From assembly GCF_037038585.1 (NCBI RefSeq), contig NC_092522.1:49203661-49267660 (forward strand): 64,000 bases of DNA. Direction: 5' to 3'. The notes under the pieces were generated by a model. That model had not been told where the DNA came from and did no database searches. It saw only the letters and a program-made list of their open reading frames with translations. The stretch comes from Patagioenas fasciata (taxonomy: Eukaryota > Chordata > Aves > Columbiformes > Columbidae). Made by a program: the position numbers and the translations under genes. Shown one piece after another: positions 14,439-61,900 of the stretch (positions within the stretch are counted from its first letter, which is position 1; each line of letters begins with the position of its first letter).

Positions 14439-14444
14439 TTTAAT
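14439..14444 (-). promoter_or_regulatory. ACTA1: ACTA1 poly(A) signal, ATTAAA variant
   Basis: ATTAAA on the minus strand, followed about 30 bases on by a strong GU-rich stretch (TGTGGTTGTTTTTGTTG), the expected downstream element. Cleavage is probably near 14,415-14,425, giving a 3' UTR of roughly 265 bases. I see no AATAAA hexamer in sense between the stop codon and this site. Confidence 0.8.
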
Positions 14445-14636
14445 GCTTCTTGAAGTTTTTTGTTTCCTTCCACAGGGCATTGGTTTTAAAAACAAACAAA
14501 ACGAGGTAAAATAAATTAATTTCTGTACACTTTACATACACTGTGTCACAGGGAGCTTTGCAGCAACAGTAACCAGAAATTGTTACAAAATAGAAAGTTA
14601 CATGGCTGTTGCAGGTCCTCGGCAGCCTGCAACCTA

Positions 14637-16654
<2,018 letters not shown>

Positions 16655-16710
16655 TCAGCCTCACGGCCGGCCGGCAGCCGCAGGGCTGGGGCGCTGGGGC
16701 CGGGGCTTAC

Positions 16711-16772
16711 CTGGGCTGGCTGCGGGCTCCGCGCGTCGGGCCGCTGACAGAGAGTCCCCCCGCTCCTCGCCG
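16711..16772 (-). other. ACTA1: ACTA1 noncoding exon 1 (5' end estimated)
   Basis: A consensus donor (CAG then GTAAG) places the 3' border at 16711. The next acceptor (CGCAG) lies at 16631-16632, so intron 1 is 80 bp. The 5' end is inferred as about 25-30 bp below the TATA box and could be off by several bases. Exon 2 adds 12 more untranslated bases (16619-16630) before the ATG. A single short leader exon is the known layout of vertebrate skeletal actin genes. Confidence 0.75.
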
Positions 16773-16797
16773 GGTGGCTGGTGGGCCGCCGCCGAGC

Positions 16798-16804
16798 CTT
16801 TTAT
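16798..16804 (-). promoter_or_regulatory. ACTA1: ACTA1 TATA box
   Basis: ATAAAAG on the minus strand within a very GC-rich stretch. It fixes the promoter direction and places the transcription start at about 16,770. Confidence 0.9.
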
Positions 16805-16824
16805 CGCGGCGGCCGCCGGCCCCC

Positions 16825-16831
16825 AGGAATG
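16825..16831 (-). promoter_or_regulatory. ACTA1: ACTA1 MCAT element (TEAD site)
   Basis: CATTCCT on the minus strand, between the TATA box and the proximal CArG box. TEAD (TEF-1) binding at this position is established for the chicken skeletal actin promoter; here the claim rests on the motif and its location. Confidence 0.85.
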
Positions 16832-16846
16832 CGGCCCCGGCCGTCG

Positions 16847-16856
16847 CCATATTTGG
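16847..16856 (-). promoter_or_regulatory. ACTA1: ACTA1 proximal CArG box (SRE1)
   Basis: CCAAATATGG on the minus strand, a perfect CC(A/T)6GG site for serum response factor. It lies roughly 80 bp upstream of the estimated start. Confidence 0.93.
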
Positions 16857-16891
16857 GCGTCGGGCCCGGCGCGGCCCCGGCCCGGCGCTGC

Positions 16892-16901
16892 CCAAAGAAG
16901 G
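16892..16901 (-). promoter_or_regulatory. ACTA1: ACTA1 second CArG-like box (SRE2)
   Basis: CCTTCTTTGG on the minus strand, one C inside the A/T core. It sits exactly 45 bp upstream of SRE1, centre to centre. Confidence 0.8.
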
Positions 16902-16936
16902 CGCTTCTGGCCGCGGCCCAGGTGAGCCAGGCCCGG

Positions 16937-16946
16937 CCGTATAAGG
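16937..16946 (-). promoter_or_regulatory. ACTA1: ACTA1 distal CArG-like box (SRE3)
   Basis: CCTTATACGG on the minus strand, a CArG box with one core deviation. It lies exactly 45 bp upstream of SRE2. Confidence 0.82.
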
Positions 16947-17240
16947 AGCGTCTGCCGGGCCCCCCCACCCGCGGCCGGGGCCGAAATAATCCCCCGGCAC
17001 CGCCGGTCCCGTTAAGGGCAAAGCAGGTGGGGGCCGCCGGCGCAGCCCCGCCGGGCGCAGGTCCGGGCCCTCCCGCGGGGGCGGCCGGAGCGGGCCCGGG
17101 CCTGGGCCCGCCGGGGCGTGAGGGCGGAGCGGGCCCAGGTCTTGCCGGGGACTCAGCGGGGCCGAGGGACAGTGGGCTGTGAGGGCACGGCCTGCCGCTG
17201 CCCCGGCGCTCGGGGCTGCGGGGTCGTTGCCATTTTGTAA

Positions 17241-19694
17241 CGGCGCATGTAGAGGCGGGAGACAGGGAGGCGGACAGGGGTTGTGAGAGAAGCCGAAGGG
17301 ACAAGGTGGGTCCGTGGTTTGCACATCACGCTGTGGTACATGATGACACATAACAGCCCATGTGAAAGCCACAGCTTTACATGTGTAGTTAAGCCATGTA
17401 TTTTTTCTTTACTGGGATTTAAAAATGGAAAATAAATGCGGGGGATAACGTCTGTCAAACGCCTGAAGAGGAGCCCAGTGAAGCATTAATCCCAGTGACC
17501 GTCTGATCCCAGAGGCCTGACGTGGCCTGAATGCTGGTGCCATTACCCAGTGCCCATTGCTGGCCGCTGAGCTCAGCCGGGCAACGCGGCACCCACCAGC
17601 TCACCCTTCCCAAAAGGAGCGCAGTCCCACAGGCAGGTCACCTCTGAGGACCTGAAGGTACTGCGCAAGGGAAGAGGAACAGTTCATCTCCTTCAGCTAT
17701 CGATATTTAAGCAGAGATTCCATGTGGTACACTTGGAAGATTTCATATAGAAATTCCTGTGACTGATGGAAAGGAGCAGTAACGCAAGCGGATTTGCAGC
17801 CCTGCCGATGAATCAATGCAAATCAACCTTCAAGACCTTCTCTGAAAGCACAACTGGCCAAGGGTAAAACCTTTCAAAATTTAAAGAGCAGGAGGGGAGG
17901 AAGAAGAAATAATAAGCCAGAAGCGTTCATGCTGTGAGGAGTCTCCTGCAACTGAATGCATTTCTGCAACTGATTTCCTCCACTGCAAGGCAGAGCAGAA
18001 GGGCCAACAGAGAACCATACAACTTTTCTTCTCCCCTGTTTAATTTCTGCATCCTTCAGTTTGGCAGCATTCCTCTTTACCCCTGGCTGCTCCCTATTTT
18101 ATTCTGCTATAGATTTTAATTTCCTGTTAAGTTAGTCTATAAAAGTACAGTTATACTGTTCTTCAACTTCTTGTATCATTCTTCAGTTCTGGCATTGACA
18201 ACTGGCAGTACAAAAATCGGAAGCCTGAAAGCATTTAAAGGCATCACAGCCATCAAATCTGTTTACAGAACTGTAATGCAGTGTCGTTGATTCCAAAATA
18301 CGGTCAGTTGTGTTGAATCAGAAATCAAATAACAGGAAGCCTAATGTTGCTGAAAGAGAAACATTCTTAATCCTTCAATGAAATCTAATGCAAGCATAAA
18401 CCTACTCTATTTCTTCTGTTTCTTTTAACTTTATTCCTACCCCAATCTAGTTTACAGCAAAAACCCAATGGCAATATTAAATTCTTATAGTTCTGCATAA
18501 AAGATAATTTTCTGCACTTAAATCTGATATTTAACTGGACTCATGAAATTGATTTGATTTTGGTTTCAAGTCAGAAAACCTTAGCAGCTAGTTTCCAGAA
18601 GAGAGCTGAGCACAGAGATCATTATCCACAACACTGAGCTGCTGAAATTGATCACAAATGACAACTGAGGAGCTTTCCTGCTATTCTGGTGACAACAGAT
18701 AGAAGCGTGGACATCCTGCACTATGTGTATTTTCTATTACTGAGAAAGCAAGTATTTAAGAAACAATGTGTACTTCCTTATTCAAAAGGAGCTATCCATA
18801 CTCCTTAGGCTGTCTTAACCAAAACCTGAATTTTTTTTTCCAAGTTTGTTGTTGTTACACTTGGATACAACCTAGAGCTCTGGCACGGCCTTTGATATGT
18901 GGTGGTAAATGAAGGCATCCTCCCTGTACAGTAATCTGAGACAGCAGTTCTGCACCACAAGAGCTTATTACATAATGAGCTGGAGGACAGCAAGGAGGAA
19001 CAGCCCCAAATCCCAGACTCTTCAAGTTTCCCAACAGAATATTGACCCAGCTCAACGCTCCTAGCACAAGAACATTAAACTTCAGTTTAGACGTGTGAGT
19101 TATTTTAATGAGGTTTTATTTAAGTAAACTCATTGCCGGTAGCCTTCTGTTTTGGCAATAGTCAGCTGGAAAGCCGTTGTACAAATGCCAAATGCCTCCC
19201 AACCCAGCAACAGAGTAAAACATTAGCTGCAAGGTCTTCATGGCCGATTGTTTCCCTGAGAACCTGGAGAATGCTTTTACACCATCAGGAATAAACCCAG
19301 CCCAGCAGAGCAGCCAGGCACTGTGAAACAAGATTGCTGTGGATGAACAGAAACACCTGGCTTGGGAGCAAGCTGTCTGCAGCCTTCCCTGCCCACCTGG
19401 GCAGAACATGGGTGGTCAACAGGAAGGGATGAAATATCCCTAAAGTGTTTTGCTGTGGGCAGTCAATTAATGAGATTCTTCTTCAAGCAGAATTTAAAGA
19501 GTCTAGTAAGAGTTCAACTAGAACATATTTCAGCATGGAGTGGCACTCATTTGTTAGATTATTCCCTTACTCCCAGAATGTTAAGTTTCTTAATAATGTG
19601 AAACCACCTTTGAAGTGACATTTGAACAAGCAAGTGGAGTTCTAAAGCTTTCAATGACACACTCTTTTGAAGCCACGGCTGGTTGTAGCATGGA
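17241..19694. other. ACTA1-NUP133 spacer, first part
   Basis: AT-richer DNA without a recognisable exon. A 97-codon frame at 19,116-19,409 on the minus strand has no family I can name and no clear splice context. Confidence 0.6.
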
Positions 19695-19981
19695 GGGTGT
19701 TGGTCTCTTCTCCCAAGTAGCAAGTGACAGGATGAAAGAAAATGGCCTCAAGTTGCACGAGCAGAGGTTCACATTGGATATGAGGAAAAAAAATCTTCAC
19801 AGAAAGGGTTGTCAGGCATTGGAACAGGCTGCTCAGGGAAGTGGTAGAGTCACCATCGCTGGGGTGTTTAAAAGGCGTTTAGATGAGGTTCTTAGGAACA
19901 TGGTTTAGTGCCAGAGTTAGGTTATGGTTGGACTCAAGGATCCTGAGGGTCTCTTCCAACTGAAATGATTCTATGATTCTT
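19695..19981 (+). mobile_element. CR1 LINE 3' end with ATTCTATG tail
   Basis: Sense CR1 sequence on the plus strand. It begins near TTGGTCTCTTCTCCCAAGTA, passes through the frame ending FKRRLDEVLRN, and finishes with the diagnostic TGATTCTATGATTCT tail at 19,966-19,980. It is truncated at the 5' side. Confidence 0.95.
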
Positions 19982-20930
19982 TCTCTCAGCCATGCAAGGC
20001 AGCAGAAGAGCAAAGTTCGCTTCTTAGAACAATCTTAGAAGATGACTGCTAGTGCATTTCTTTCCCATATTAGTTAGAACCCCCCTAGATAAATCTATTC
20101 TTCCAAACATGTTCAGACTCTCAGCCCAGCTTACTGTATTAGTACAGGGAGGAGGGGAAGCCACAGAAGGGGAGCTGTGCTTTTAAAACTAGAAACTGGA
20201 TTCTCTTCAACCAGTTTAACTTCTGACCTTCTCAGCTGTTGGATCAAGTTGTTGCAGCAGGCATCAAGCCAGACAAGTAAAACATAAGGGCAAGCAAGTT
20301 GCTCTGCAGTCACTCTCTGGCTGTTGAGCTACTTGCAAAAGAAAGCTACAACATGTCAGATTAAAGTACCTTTTATTTAAAGATTAAAATCTGCTGCCAA
20401 TCAGAATAATTAAAATTGAAAAGTTAAATGGATTTTTTTTTAATCCCATGTCAGAGATAAATCACGGGGGCAGTGGGGTAAAAAAAAAAAAAAAAAAGGA
20501 AAATTTGTAGCATCAACCAGTAGAAAACAAGTCACTGGAGTAAGGAAGATCATGCTGGACTCCTGCACTTACATAGCTGCTTTCTAGGTTTCTTCTGAGC
20601 CTAGGTTCAAGCAGTTGCTGTGAATTACTACATGGTGAGCTGCCAATCTCATTTTTACATGTATTCTAGAAATCTGGATATAACTTAAAGTTAATAGATA
20701 AAATATCAAAATATTTTGAAAAATTTTCATCTTACAGATAGAAACTGAAAGAATGGTGTATTTACTGGAGCAGGGGACTCTGAATGAGAACTGTGCTTTA
20801 TTTTCTGTCCCAGACAAGCTGAGTGACTAGCAATAAGCCACTTACCCTTTTTGTGCCAGGAACCTTCAATGCAAAATTGAAATTACCTAGTTTCTACAGC
20901 ATAAAGTGTTGTACAGAGAGGGAGCAGAGT
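19982..20930. other. ACTA1-NUP133 spacer, second part
   Basis: No gene seen. A pure A run of about 18 bases lies at 20,480-20,497. Distal NUP133 poly(A) sites could fall here. Confidence 0.5.
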
Positions 20931-20948
20931 TACCTGACAGAATAATCA

Positions 20949-20954
20949 TTTATT
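20949..20954 (-). promoter_or_regulatory. NUP133: NUP133 candidate distal poly(A) signal AATAAA
   Basis: AATAAA on the minus strand about 315 bases below the stop codon. Offered as an alternative 3' end; transcript data are needed to confirm use. Confidence 0.4.
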
Positions 20955-21169
20955 TTTTTCATAAGTTACACAGTCACCCAGCATTCATGTTTTCATTATG
21001 TTCTCTCAATTGAAATCACAGCCCCAGTGAAGTAAGAGGAGAAGTTTCCACCTCCTGCAGCAGGTTCCCTGTTGCACCCGGCACAGAAAACAAAAGGTTT
21101 TTCTTCTGCCTCCCCGACTGAAGTGTCAACATCTACAAATTTAAGACCAAGTATATCATTCATATAGAT

Positions 21170-21175
21170 TTTATT
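21170..21175 (-). promoter_or_regulatory. NUP133: NUP133 candidate poly(A) signal AATAAA
   Basis: The first AATAAA on the minus strand below the stop codon, about 95 bases away. A second AATAAA at 20949-20954 could give a longer 3' UTR. The sequence alone does not decide between them. Confidence 0.55.
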
Positions 21176-21267
21176 ACAAAGTTTTAGCAAAAAAAGAACA
21201 ACATGTTAAAAAAGTTTACATGAATTTAACAGTCCTTTAGAAAATGCATTTTAAAAAATGATGAGAA

Positions 21268-55132
<33,865 letters not shown>

Positions 55133-55213
55133 GATTGAGGAGAAAGAAATGGAGCGGTACGGTGCGGTACCGGCCCTGCGCTCCCGCCGGACGCCGGCAG
55201 ATCGCGTCACTGC

Positions 55214-55225
55214 GGGGCGGGGCGG
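55214..55225 (-). promoter_or_regulatory. NUP133: NUP133 promoter GC box (overlapping Sp1-type sites)
   Basis: GGGGCGGGGCGG on the plus strand, about 85-95 bp upstream of the start codon. No TATA box is seen, which fits a housekeeping CpG-island promoter. Confidence 0.6.
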
Positions 55226-55326
55226 AGAGCGGCGCAGCCCCTGCGGAGGACAGGCGGAGACCCCGCGCAGCTGCCCGCTCAGGATACGGTCTGGCTCGGG
55301 GTTCGCGCCCCGCTTTCCCGGCTGTC

Positions 55327-55331
55327 ATTGG
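55327..55331 (-). promoter_or_regulatory. NUP133: NUP133 promoter CCAAT box
   Basis: CCAAT on the minus strand about 200 bp upstream of the start codon, inside the CpG island and oriented with the gene. A candidate NF-Y site; a pentamer alone is weak evidence. Confidence 0.4.
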
Positions 55332-55700
55332 TGCAGCCTCGCTCAGGGAAACCACCCTTGTAAAAAAGTCGCAGTTACCACAGTGTCGACCGTTAACGGT
55401 CAAGTGTCAGGTTCTTGCTTCAGCTGTGTGTGCCTCCCCCGCGCCTCAGGGGAGGGTGTTTCCTTCCCGGAGCGAGGAGCAGCGGGAGGCTCGCTTCGGG
55501 CCCGCTGGGACACAAGGACCCTCAGAGGGTGGGGGTGTTACCCGCCTGCCTCCCCATCGCCGGAGGCAGCTGTGGGTCCGGTGGTCTCACGGAAACACGG
55601 GTCCCCTCACTCGGGTGTTCCTGGAAAGCCGGGCAAATGCGCTCGGTCCTTCGGGTCGCTCCCAGGGGGGTTCACACGGCTGGATTTGGGAACCGTTTTT

Positions 55701-58380
55701 CAGTGACGCCGTGCAGTTCTGGCGCTCACTTTAGCAGAGAAGGACAACTGCATATGCTTGAAAAATTCCTGTTGAAACACCATTGCAAACGGCTGTTTGA
55801 CACTTTAGGAAGGACATGTATTCCAGTAACAGTTGCCTAATCTTCAAAGTAGCCTGTGCTGTAACCTGTGCTTGTCCACAAATTATTATTGTTAATGATA
55901 ATTATTATTAGTATACCACCACCACACTCATCCCAACACATTCAGTGCAAATCTTGCTATGTTTCACATCTATGGCAAATAAAAATCATTCACTACAACT
56001 ATTCGATGTTACGGAATTAGTCTTAAAGGGGAGCAAAGTTTTCTCATTGAAAGTATGTACTCGACCACACTGGTTTGTATGAAAAAATAAGAACTTCCAG
56101 AAGGTACGTATGTACCATCTACTCTGGGAAGGAGTTAATACATGTATTATCAGTGGAGCTAATTGGTTTAGAAAAAATAACTAAAACCGGAACATTCAAA
56201 CACTGCCCATCATTTTCCAAAACCATGTTCTTTCATTGAGAGTCACAGCAGTTACACTTTCTATGTGGATTGTGGTCCAACAGGACTGAACCTGAAATGC
56301 AGAGGAGATAAGCTTAAAGATACCTTGTCTGGCAGTACTGAAGTATGAGGTGCCTCTCTGAATGTTTCAATGCTTTGCCTTTCAACTTCACTCTGTCTCC
56401 TTTTGCTTTGATTTTATGGCAAAGGCAAAACATGAACACTTAGTGGAATATCACTATAGTTTTGCATTAATGTAGTATACTTCTGTACAGCCTTCTCTAT
56501 TTCACTCCATGCAGTGATGCTAAATCATCGTGCTACTGTTGTTTTGTCAAGAAAAACACAAATAAAACCAAACCAGAAAACGCACACACAAACAAGGAAA
56601 TGGGGAAAAACTGAGTAAAATGCAAGCTACTGTCCATTTTTCTCAGCATCCATGAATGGTGACATTAAAATTATTTTAAAAACTGAAAGGTCCCCTTCAC
56701 ATCTCATTTCTAAAGTATTTAAGATGATACAGTGTGAGCAGAAATTTCTTGCTGATTGAATCCTGTATATAGTTTGCTGCACTTCCTCAGGCAATTACTC
56801 TGCTTCCTTCAGCTGTCTCAGCCCTGTGTTAACAGCTCCATCTCCAGGAGAGAGGTTACAAGTCAACCTTTAAATCTCATTTTTAATGCAGAAAGCTAGC
56901 TTATGCTAACTGTATCAGTTAGAGATTTGACCAGTTCTTGAACTGGGACTCATGGTATTTTTCACATGCGCACAGATCACATACATTATAGGTGTGTAAA
57001 CCGCAAAGCTTTCTACTTGCAGATTACTAAGAAACTTTCTCACCTTGTTGAGGTCTGTGGTTTGTTCTAATGAGTATTTTGAGGGATTCTAACCTGGATA
57101 AAGTCTGTTATTGAATGTACCTGTTATGACAGACATTCATGTTTCTGTGGACTAGAGCTTTTCTGTAGCTTTTCACATTCTTCTGTAGACTGTAACTGTG
57201 CCAGAACAACTAATGAACAAAAGACACAAAACATTCATTCAGTTCAGCTGCAAGCGATTCCTGTACCCTATGTGAACACGTGAATAAAGGGGCTTGTTGC
57301 ATCTCACACAAGGAGAGATTACGTGAGTAAATATTGAAGTTTAATCCCCTCAAAATACATTATAAAGAGAATAATTGGTAGTCAAGACTCAAATTGAACG
57401 TTGGGTCAGTGGCATTTTTGGCACATCTTTAATACTATATCTACTTCTAGTAAAACTATATCATGAGATAAAATTACATCTGGATGTAATTTTATTTTCA
57501 TTCCCTAGCACAGGGATCTCTTTAGGATTTTCACTATGTTCCACAAAGTGCCATTAATGGCACATTAGGTAAACATTTTAAGCTTGCCCAGCACTGAGTA
57601 TCTCACCTATTGCCAGTAAAGTTTTCCAGTAACAAGTTTTCCTAGCATAGATGAGTTTTAATGAGACCTGGAAAGTTTCTGTCTTTTAAGAATTATCTTG
57701 TGGGATTTTGCATCCGCAGAAAGACTAGAGAAATTGTATTGGAAGAGTTTCTTAAATCAGAAACCTGAATCCTCCTCTTTACTACCAAATGTATGCTCCT
57801 GCAATTACTCCAATTAACGTAATGCTATTCTTTTACTAGTTGTCCTTGAGAAGGTAGTTTACTAGTTGTCCGTAATAAGGTAGTTGGGCAAAACCTGGGA
57901 TTTCTATGAACAAAATTTTAAGTCTCAATAAAAAACTTTAAAAAGGGAAAAACAAGAGCATGTTCTTTTGGATGTCACCTTAGATGGGAAGTGAAACTAA
58001 AGCGTGGGGAAAATAGAGAAGGGAAAAAAAAACGTGCAAATTTTAAATTTGCCTATGCTGACTTAATATACTAACGTACTTCCTTTGTCTCTGTGTAAAG
58101 TCAGTTAGGTTTTTTGTTTGGTTGCTCTTTTGTTTGTTTTTGAAAGAACTTCCCTTCAACTCATACTTCCATACTCTCTAAAATGTGTTCTCATATGTAA
58201 TTTCCTGCAGTAACTGTAGATGGTGATCACAACCAACTTCCACAGAACAAACAGTGCAAGGAAGTCAGACACAACTTTCAGAGTAGGTTAGAGTCACGCA
58301 TTTTTGAGTTCTAGCATTTTAACACTAGTGACAAGCACAGAAAACAAAAGTTCCTTGAAAAGGGAAGAGACAATAATATG
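55701..58380. other. NUP133-ABCB10 intergenic spacer
   Basis: AT-rich with no credible exon. It contains a 26-bp tandem duplication at 57,832-57,883 and T/G-rich runs near 58,110-58,140. Confidence 0.6.
57832..57883. repeat. 26-bp tandem duplication
   Basis: Two adjacent 26-base units, 57,832-57,857 and 57,858-57,883. Each starts TTTACTAGTTGTCC and ends AAGGTAG, and they differ only in the middle. Confidence 0.9.
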
Positions 58381-58398
58381 AAAATGATAAGATTGTCA

Positions 58399-58404
58399 TT
58401 TAAT
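58399..58404 (-). promoter_or_regulatory. ABCB10: ABCB10 candidate poly(A) signal ATTAAA
   Basis: The first hexamer of this kind below the stop, about 305 bases away, followed within 70 bases by the U/G-rich TTTTGTTTTCTGTGCTTGTC. Plausible but not certain. Confidence 0.45.
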
Positions 58405-58707
58405 TAGTCTTAAAATACTGGACTTACTTGAGAATGCAGCACATCATCAGACAGTGCATTACAGCAAACAAGATTCTAAATAGTCTCAACATAACACAAA
58501 GCAGAAAAATCTATACACTAAAATGATCTCAATGTGATAGACATTTTAAAAAGTTGCAATAATTATTAAAAAGCTTTCAATAAAAAGTTTAAACACATTT
58601 AAGTTTCAAAAGAATATTTTGTACATTTTGGAAAAATATAACATTTACTTTACATAACTGAAACATAAGTTATATTCTTTGTAAGCCTCTGTTACTCATA
58701 CATCCTC

Positions 58708-58999
58708 TCATACATTTCCTTTTAATACATCCTCTTCTCTGGATTGTAAATCTAATGCAAAAGTATCACTGTTTTGAAGAAAAGCTTGTTTCTGCATTAG
58801 TTTTCTGAAAAGTCCATTTGGATTTGCAAGTAGGTCCTCATGTTTTCCACATTCGAGAATTTTACCCTGACCAAGGACTGCAACAAAATCAGCGTTCTGA
58901 ATAGTAGACAGACGATGAGCAATAATTAGGACTGTCCTCCCCTCCATCAACCGGTCCAGAGCTTCTTGCACTAGATATTCATTTTCAGCATCCAAAGCA
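58708..58999 (-). CDS. ABCB10: ABCB10 last coding exon
   Basis: Encodes [36 protein letters not shown] and a C-terminal tail ending [10 protein letters not shown], with TAA at 58708-58710. Confidence 0.96.
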
Positions 59000-61900
59000 C
59001 TAGTAAGAAATGGGAAGCAAGGAGGGGAGAGAGAAGGGTATTTGTTATTTTAAGACAGGTTAGTTTTGCATGCATTAGGCTTATTTTGGTATGGTTGGTG
59101 AAGATGAACCAATGGAACTGCAGGAAAGCTTTGTGAATATGGTTAGAGCACACATTCAGGTTATAGGCATTACATATTCTCATATGCAAACTTATCCATG
59201 GAGAAATAACACTAAATTAATTCAGTGGGAAAAAAAAGTCACACTGCAGTATAATCGTCTTTGTTTTACACTAAGATCTTCATTTAAACTAAAGATACAA
59301 AAAAGCTTTAAGTAGATGTTTCAAAATGAAGTTACATATCACAAATTTAACTCCATGCAAAATTACAACACAGTGTACCAGCTATCCTTTGCACTTTGCA
59401 TAAACAGCTTTTATCACAGGTTTCCTAACCACTTCATACATTCTAGAAAGCACATTCTTTTTGTAGGTAGAGAAAAATAAATAAGGGGCTAGATTATTTG
59501 TACGAGGGTATGCAGAGAAAGAAAGAAAGAAGAGAGAATACCTTCCACATCAGATAATTTCTAAGGTTGTATTTATTTTCTTTCTTACCTTGTTGCTTCA
59601 TCTAACAGAAGAATTTTAGGATTCTGAAAAATAAAGTAAAATTGGTTATAATAACAATTAGACAAGATCTGAATATTTGTATCAATAGATAACAGGATTC
59701 ATACAGCTTAAAACTCCAAGTAAGTGTAAATACTTCATCAAAAGAACTGAATGTTGTTCAAAGCGTTACTTTTAAGAAGTCTAAATGCTACAAGGACAGA
59801 ACAGAAACAACACACTTCCATCTTTAGATTTCCCAAACTGAAGTAACAGAACACCATTATTCTACCTGGTAACTATTTGAAAGACATGAAGTAAAGGCAG
59901 AAGATTATTTTTAATGCATACTTGGCAGCACTGTCGTCAAAAGTTCAACTTCCTATTTACTGCTCTTATGTGGATTTTTCAGAGAGGCTCAGCTACCCTC
60001 TGCTTGCTGTCAGTTTGCTATATATAAACTGTCTAGTAACAAAAAATAATTAAAAAAAAACCAACTACCAACAAGCAGTATTTCACCCACAGACAAAATA
60101 TGTAGTACTTAAGAACTAGCGTTTAAGAACGCTTCCCAATTAAATTTAACAACAACAAATCATCAGCACTCAAAACCCTAAGAAGCCTCTTCTGATTATG
60201 TAACCCAGCCTTCCTTGATTGACAGTAAAAGCTTTAGACTTTATCTGGAAGAGAAGGGACTCCACTGCACCTCTCCCTGCCACATGTATCAATTACTCAT
60301 TTATTTTTTACAACTTCTTTTTTTTTTCCCCAAATAAAGCCTCTACTCCCATGGAGTGTACTTGACACGAAATGCAATCAGCTTTTAAGTCTTCATGGTA
60401 AAAGAGAACTGGTATAATGAAAAAATCCCAGTAATCTAGCAGAACTGGGCATGCTAGGATGCTATAGAGACCCATGCAGCTTAATGTGCACATAAACTTG
60501 GTTGGCAGGGTTCAAAATTTCCAGCTGAGCACCAACACTAAACTGCCTTCCTGGGAGGCCCCATGGCTGTCCCTGAACCCAGATGCCCTGTTACTTCTGG
60601 TCCTCAGAGGCCTCCTCAAATTTATGCAGCACAGAGCCCTAAAGCTAGACCCATGCCAGCCCTTAGAAAAAAAACTTAAAAAAGACACAACATTGTACTG
60701 GAAATAGTATCTTGTCCCAAATCAAAACCAGCTCCCCTCAAAGCCAAGACAGGGTACCTCTTGCTAGTAAACTGCAACCCAGAAAAATCAACCCATAAAT
60801 GACAGAGATCTAAATGCAGGGAGAGAAGTGTCATGTATGACAACACCATATTCTTAAAGTTGTCTTTCATCCTTGACCCAGTCTTATGAAAGTGAGCCAT
60901 TTTACAATGATTTACAATCAGTCTTGGCAAGAACCATAGGAAAACATGACTGAGAGACAGGAAGAAGCACTTAAATACATAAATTGTCTTTAGTTAAACT
61001 ACTCAGCTCTTTCAAACTTTCCCATTAACAAAAAAGATACAATTTTCTTTTTAAAAATATTTTTCCACCCATTCCATTGAAAGAATTCCTTCTTTTTAAT
61101 CCATCTGGCCTCCCCACAAAGTGGTTAAATAGCTCTCTGGGTGCTGGCTCACCTTGAGCAGGGCTCGAGCAATTGCAATTCGTTGCTTCTGTCCACCTGA
61201 AGGAAAAAGCTCAGTAAATTCAAACAGGAATGAGCTGGGCTGAGCAGAATTAGGCACATGTACTTAAGGTGGAGGGAAATGGAGATGAAGGAGGGGTTTT
61301 TTAAATACTTTTGGCAGGCTATGACTTAGAGAAAAAACTGGTAACAAAAAAATAATATAACTTTTACTTCACTCTATAGCAATAAGGTGTTTGAAAGAAG
61401 CAGTATAAAAATGTACCTGAAAGCAGAATGCCTTTTTCTCCAACTACAGTGTCAAATCCTTTTGGAAAATCTCTGATGAAACCAGCAGCATTAGCTATTT
61501 CAGCAACTCTCTGAATCTCCTCTGCAGTCACAGTAGAAGGATCCTCTGCACCATAGGCAATATTTTCAGCAATAGAACAGGAGAACAGAATTGGTTCCTG
61601 ATAAATTCAAAGACATAACTAATATGGTAGATCTGTAATTACATGCATGCATTGTCTGTATCTCAAATAACATAAATCCCACTTACAAGACCCAGCATAA
61701 CTTTCTATTATATCCATACAAAAGAACATGTAAGCTAGAGTTAACTGAATTAAAAACAAACAAATAAAAAAACCTCTGCCAACACTAAAATGGCCAGTGA
61801 AAACCAATTAAAAATTCATTTGCTTTTCTATCTGACAAAACATAACATAACCCTTAATTCCTACTACTTGAGGAAGAGTTCAGAAAGAGCTATTCATCCA

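Noticed and set aside
19116-19409. 97-codon minus-strand frame between ACTA1 and NUP133
   Set aside because: The stretch GLGGIWHLYNGFPADYC looks protein-like, but no family comes to mind and there is no clear acceptor or promoter; too weak to list as a gene.
20996-21190. 64-codon minus-strand frame below NUP133
   Set aside because: It lies in the likely 3' untranslated region of NUP133 and has no similarity that I can recognise.
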